64,000 nt of DNA, taken from NCBI GenBank assembly GCA_019118765.1, contig DWYI01000017.1, forward strand, positions 109,654 through 173,653, in the 5' to 3' direction. Position numbers and translations under genes: made by a program. The stretch is from Candidatus Allofournierella merdavium (GTDB lineage Bacteria; Bacillota; Clostridia; Oscillospirales; Ruminococcaceae). How positions within the stretch are numbered: position 1 is the stretch's first letter; each line of letters begins with the position of its first letter. Below are positions 62,187-64,000 of the stretch, one piece after another. Below the pieces are notes generated by a model. The model was not told the DNA's origin, made no database searches, and saw only the letters and a program-made list of their open reading frames with translations.

Positions 62187-63611
62187 ATGGAAAGAGCAAA
62201 TGAGTTGTTAAAGGCGATTAATAAGTATTTTTCATCTGACGATGGAACGAATATGCGCTACTATGGAACCGGATCTGCTGCAAAAGCGTTTGCCGATATA
62301 TTTCAAACTGGAGAAAAATTAATTGGTGATGCTCCGGATATGCTCATTTGCAAAAATGATGAAGCCCTTATCATCGAACATTTTGAATTTGATAGTTACA
62401 GGGTCACACAGAAAGGTAGCCAAAATCGGAGAGAACAAAGTCGAATTGATAGATTAGAAGATAAACTTGTTCCAACGGAGTCTGGCATTTGCTTTCATGA
62501 TAAGATACATGGACACTCTTCATATGAAAATTACATTCGAAATGTGTGCCGTAATTTTGAAGAGCATTTTCGGAGAATTCATATGTATAAGGAAAATTTA
62601 AGAGACTATGGGTTAATAGATGATACCAAGGCAGTGAAAGTTTTGTTTTTTATCGAAGATACATCTCCGTTGGGGAGTATGGTTGTAGACCAGAGCAAGG
62701 ATCCCCCTTCCGTTCAGCCTATTAACCTTGGACAATGTCAGGAATTCTTATCTCTTTTAAATAGCAGTCCAGGTGTTGATTATGTCCTCGCTTGCTCTAT
62801 GGCTGGGTCTATCAAAGTAGTTTGGTTTATTGATAGAAATGAAGTCGGGGAGTACCTAAAGGAATCTATTGATTATTCGAAGATGCAGTTTATAGATTAT
62901 GAACCACAAGTATTAGGTTTCCAACTTCTTATTCCAAATTATCCTTGGGTAAATTTATTTGTCACGTTGGCACCTCTAATTTGTCAAATTGAAGAGGGGA
63001 ACGAGAGGATTTGGGGCACCGTAGAGGGACTACGTGAGCACCATAAGGCCCCGAATGGGAGTCCAACCGGGCCTTTTCAAGAGTCTTGCAGTATCTGCTT
63101 GACTCTGTTTGGGTCCTCTTTCGCTCCTGCGGAGACGTTGGAATTTTTCGGAAATGATGAAGAGGTCAGTCCCCTGTTCCGGGTCCTGGTTTGGGGTGAT
63201 TCGAGGGATTTTCGGAGGTCATGGAGCCTCTGTGTTCTCGAATTCCAGCATTTTTTGCAGGTAGACTTTGCTGGCGAACGCCCGGGTGGCGTGGATGACA
63301 AGGAGCTGTTCCTCGTTGACTCCCGGTATCTCCGATTTGCCCTGGACTGCCTGTTGCAGCGCCGCTTCCAGCTGGCCACAGAAGTAATCATAGGCCCGCT
63401 GCAGCTCGCAGATTTGCGTCTGGATGCGGATAAGCTGCGCTACCTCCTGGATACTCAGGACCTGTTTGAGAGCGCAAATAGCCAGTATTTGAGCCACATG
63501 GGCGCGTCCATACTTCTTTTTACTCGGTGGGGCCATTACCCTCTGCTTGACACTACGAGGACTACTGCAAACAGCCCGGTCATACCCCGTCAGGCCGTCC
63601 TGTTCTTTTGA
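62187..63611 (+). CDS. Unrecognised cargo gene whose frame runs across an insertion junction
   Basis: ATG 62187, 9 bases after the recombinase, so probably cotranscribed. The first ~268 codons (to about 62990) are A+T-rich and look native: ERANELLKAINKYFSSDDGT, DAPDMLICKNDEALIIEHFEF near 49-69, GICFHDKIHGHSSYENYIRN near 100-119, VKVLFFIEDTSPLGSMV near 150-166. No family was recognised; DEALIIEHFEF has a faint nuclease-strand look but no PD-(D/E)xK can be assigned. Past 62990 the frame is antisense to a DUF1836 fragment and G+C-rich, ending at 63611; that half is unlikely to be a real protein domain. Confidence 0.55.
   Translation: MERANELLKAINKYFSSDDGTNMRYYGTGSAAKAFADIFQTGEKLIGDAPDMLICKNDEALIIEHFEFDSYRVTQKGSQNRREQSRIDRLEDKLVPTESGICFHDKIHGHSSYENYIRNVCRNFEEHFRRIHMYKENLRDYGLIDDTKAVKVLFFIEDTSPLGSMVVDQSKDPPSVQPINLGQCQEFLSLLNSSPGVDYVLACSMAGSIKVVWFIDRNEVGEYLKESIDYSKMQFIDYEPQVLGFQLLIPNYPWVNLFVTLAPLICQIEEGNERIWGTVEGLREHHKAPNGSPTGPFQESCSICLTLFGSSFAPAETLEFFGNDEEVSPLFRVLVWGDSRDFRRSWSLCVLEFQHFLQVDFAGERPGGVDDKELFLVDSRYLRFALDCLLQRRFQLATEVIIGPLQLADLRLDADKLRYLLDTQDLFESANSQYLSHMGASILLFTRWGHYPLLDTTRTTANSPVIPRQAVLFF
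63219..63551 (-). pseudogene. 3' fragment of a DUF1836 family gene
   Basis: Minus strand codons VKQRVMAPPSKKKYGRAHVA, then ILAICALKQVLSIQEVAQLI, RAYDYFCGQLEAALQQ and a C-terminal FASKVYLQKMLEFENTEAP match the C-terminal half of DUF1836 proteins, small helical proteins of Firmicutes of unknown function. The N-terminal half is missing: just 5' of 63551 the DNA switches to a different + strand coding segment. So the gene was cut by a rearrangement. Confidence 0.7.
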
Positions 63612-63757
63612 CTTTTGAGGATGCCTGCCCCTATGCGGACATGGTGGACGATGACCCCGCAAGCGTGGACTGCGGCTCCTGCCGCCATTACCACCAGTTC
63701 CCCGGCTCTCTGCTGGGGGTCTGCCGCAACGAAAAAATGCGTTCCGGCAGCGGATAA
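63551..63757 (+). pseudogene. C-terminal fragment of an unidentified Cys-containing protein
   Basis: Open frame of 68 codons with no start: YEDYCKQPGHTPSGRP, FEDACPYADMVDDDP, then DCGSCRHYHQFPG and GVCRNEKMRSGSG, ending in TAA. Four cysteines (C-x2-C and two spaced) could bind metal. It has the look of a real protein tail, joined at 63551 to the DUF1836 remnant. Confidence 0.45.
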
Positions 63758-63818
63758 TAGCACCGGAGCAAACACGGTCAACATGATGGCGCGCTGCGCC
63801 GCGAAAGGAGAATTTGAT

Positions 63819-64000
63819 ATGAGTGAAAACAAAAAACTGAACGAACAGATTGCACAGGATTTTTACAACAACTTCAAAGGAAAACTTGAGGACGAGCAAC
63901 TGGATCAGGTGGTGCAGGAAATCAAATGCACCGAAAACAAGTACCACACACAGGGGTCTTTGATCTGTGCGGTTTTCTATTTCCGTGTGACGGTTGGCGG
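63819..64000 (+). CDS. Unrecognised protein, N-terminal part (cut by window edge)
   Basis: ATG 63819 with AAAGGAG 8 bases before it. The 60 visible codons begin MSENKKLNEQIAQDFYNNFKG and continue KLEDEQLDQVVQEIKC. Charged and helical, no membrane segment. Not recognised; it follows the Cys-rich fragment by 61 bases and belongs to the insertion region. Confidence 0.6.
   Translation, partial: MSENKKLNEQIAQDFYNNFKGKLEDEQLDQVVQEIKCTENKYHTQGSLICAVFYFRVTVG

Noticed and set aside
60625..62984. Shared 10-base AATTTGTCAA at the tmRNA terminator and near 62978 as possible attachment repeats
   Set aside because: Short and inside palindromes at both places; chance is likely without a comparison genome.
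63600..63947. Upstream part of the minus-strand frame that contains the DUF1836 fragment
   Set aside because: It is antisense to the plus-strand Cys-rich fragment and the gene at 63819, and has no DUF1836 character.

Overview
The window looks like a chromosome segment from a GC-rich Clostridia-type Firmicute, most likely an Oscillospiraceae relative of Gemmiger or Faecalibacterium (inference; no 16S or marker search was possible). The signs are a PolC-type replicative polymerase, the pyrH-frr-uppS-cdsA-dxr-rseP-ispG-polC order typical of Firmicutes, a Spo0A-like DNA-binding domain, a Rex repressor with matching Rex boxes before adhE, a lysine (L-box) riboswitch, a V-type ATPase operon and the TepA/FtsK neighbourhood. 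Most of the window is high in G+C. The last 3.4 kb after the tmRNA gene is clearly more A+T-rich and patchy.

Layout. 1-3.2 kb (minus): nucleotide excision repair and RadC (radC-uvrB-uvrA, uvrA cut by the window edge). 3.3-4.2 kb (plus): an RluA-family pseudouridine synthase. 4.3-15.1 kb (minus): one long housekeeping operon joining UMP kinase, ribosome recycling, undecaprenyl-diphosphate and CDP-diacylglycerol synthesis, two MEP-pathway enzymes, site-2 protease RseP and PolC. 15.2-17.1 kb (minus): a DUF6514 gene, a divergent Spo0A-like regulator and a kinase-like ATPase without a visible H-box. 17.4-25.4 kb: a two-component module with a lipoprotein, an OmpR-family regulator, a sensor kinase and a four-gene GldA/F/G-type ABC exporter. 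Four promoters here share one geometry, CTTTAG-N5-CTTTAG-N10-(-10 box), and define a local regulon. The lipoprotein gene carries an in-frame amber codon and the regulator gene a +1 shift in a G5 run. 25.6-29.9 kb (plus): arginine operon argC(type 2)-argJ-argB-argD with an ArgR-like operator in its promoter.

30-49.8 kb is a mosaic of short units: a PilZ protein, a lipase, tRNA-Ala(CGC), adhE under two Rex boxes, an NhaC-family transporter under a lysine riboswitch (a likely LysW lysine transporter), DUF975, DUF1294, DUF3006 plus a metallo-beta-lactamase-fold hydrolase, a YgiQ radical SAM protein, FtsK/SpoIIIE, a GNAT enzyme, a 20-codon gene with a perfect consensus promoter and its own terminator, TepA, rex-tdk, a TetR regulator, an uncharacterised protein and a DUF1266 protein. 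49.9-59.6 kb (minus): a ten-gene V-type ATPase operon that contains an extra, membrane-domain-less copy of subunit I.

59.8-60.6 kb holds tRNA-Ala(GGC) and the tmRNA gene, both with good promoters and terminators. Past the tmRNA the DNA changes character: a recombinase-domain protein without a catalytic domain, a complete serine recombinase, an unrecognised cargo gene whose frame runs across a junction, an antisense remnant of a DUF1836 gene, a Cys-rich C-terminal fragment and a gene running off the end. This is an insertion region built from pieces.
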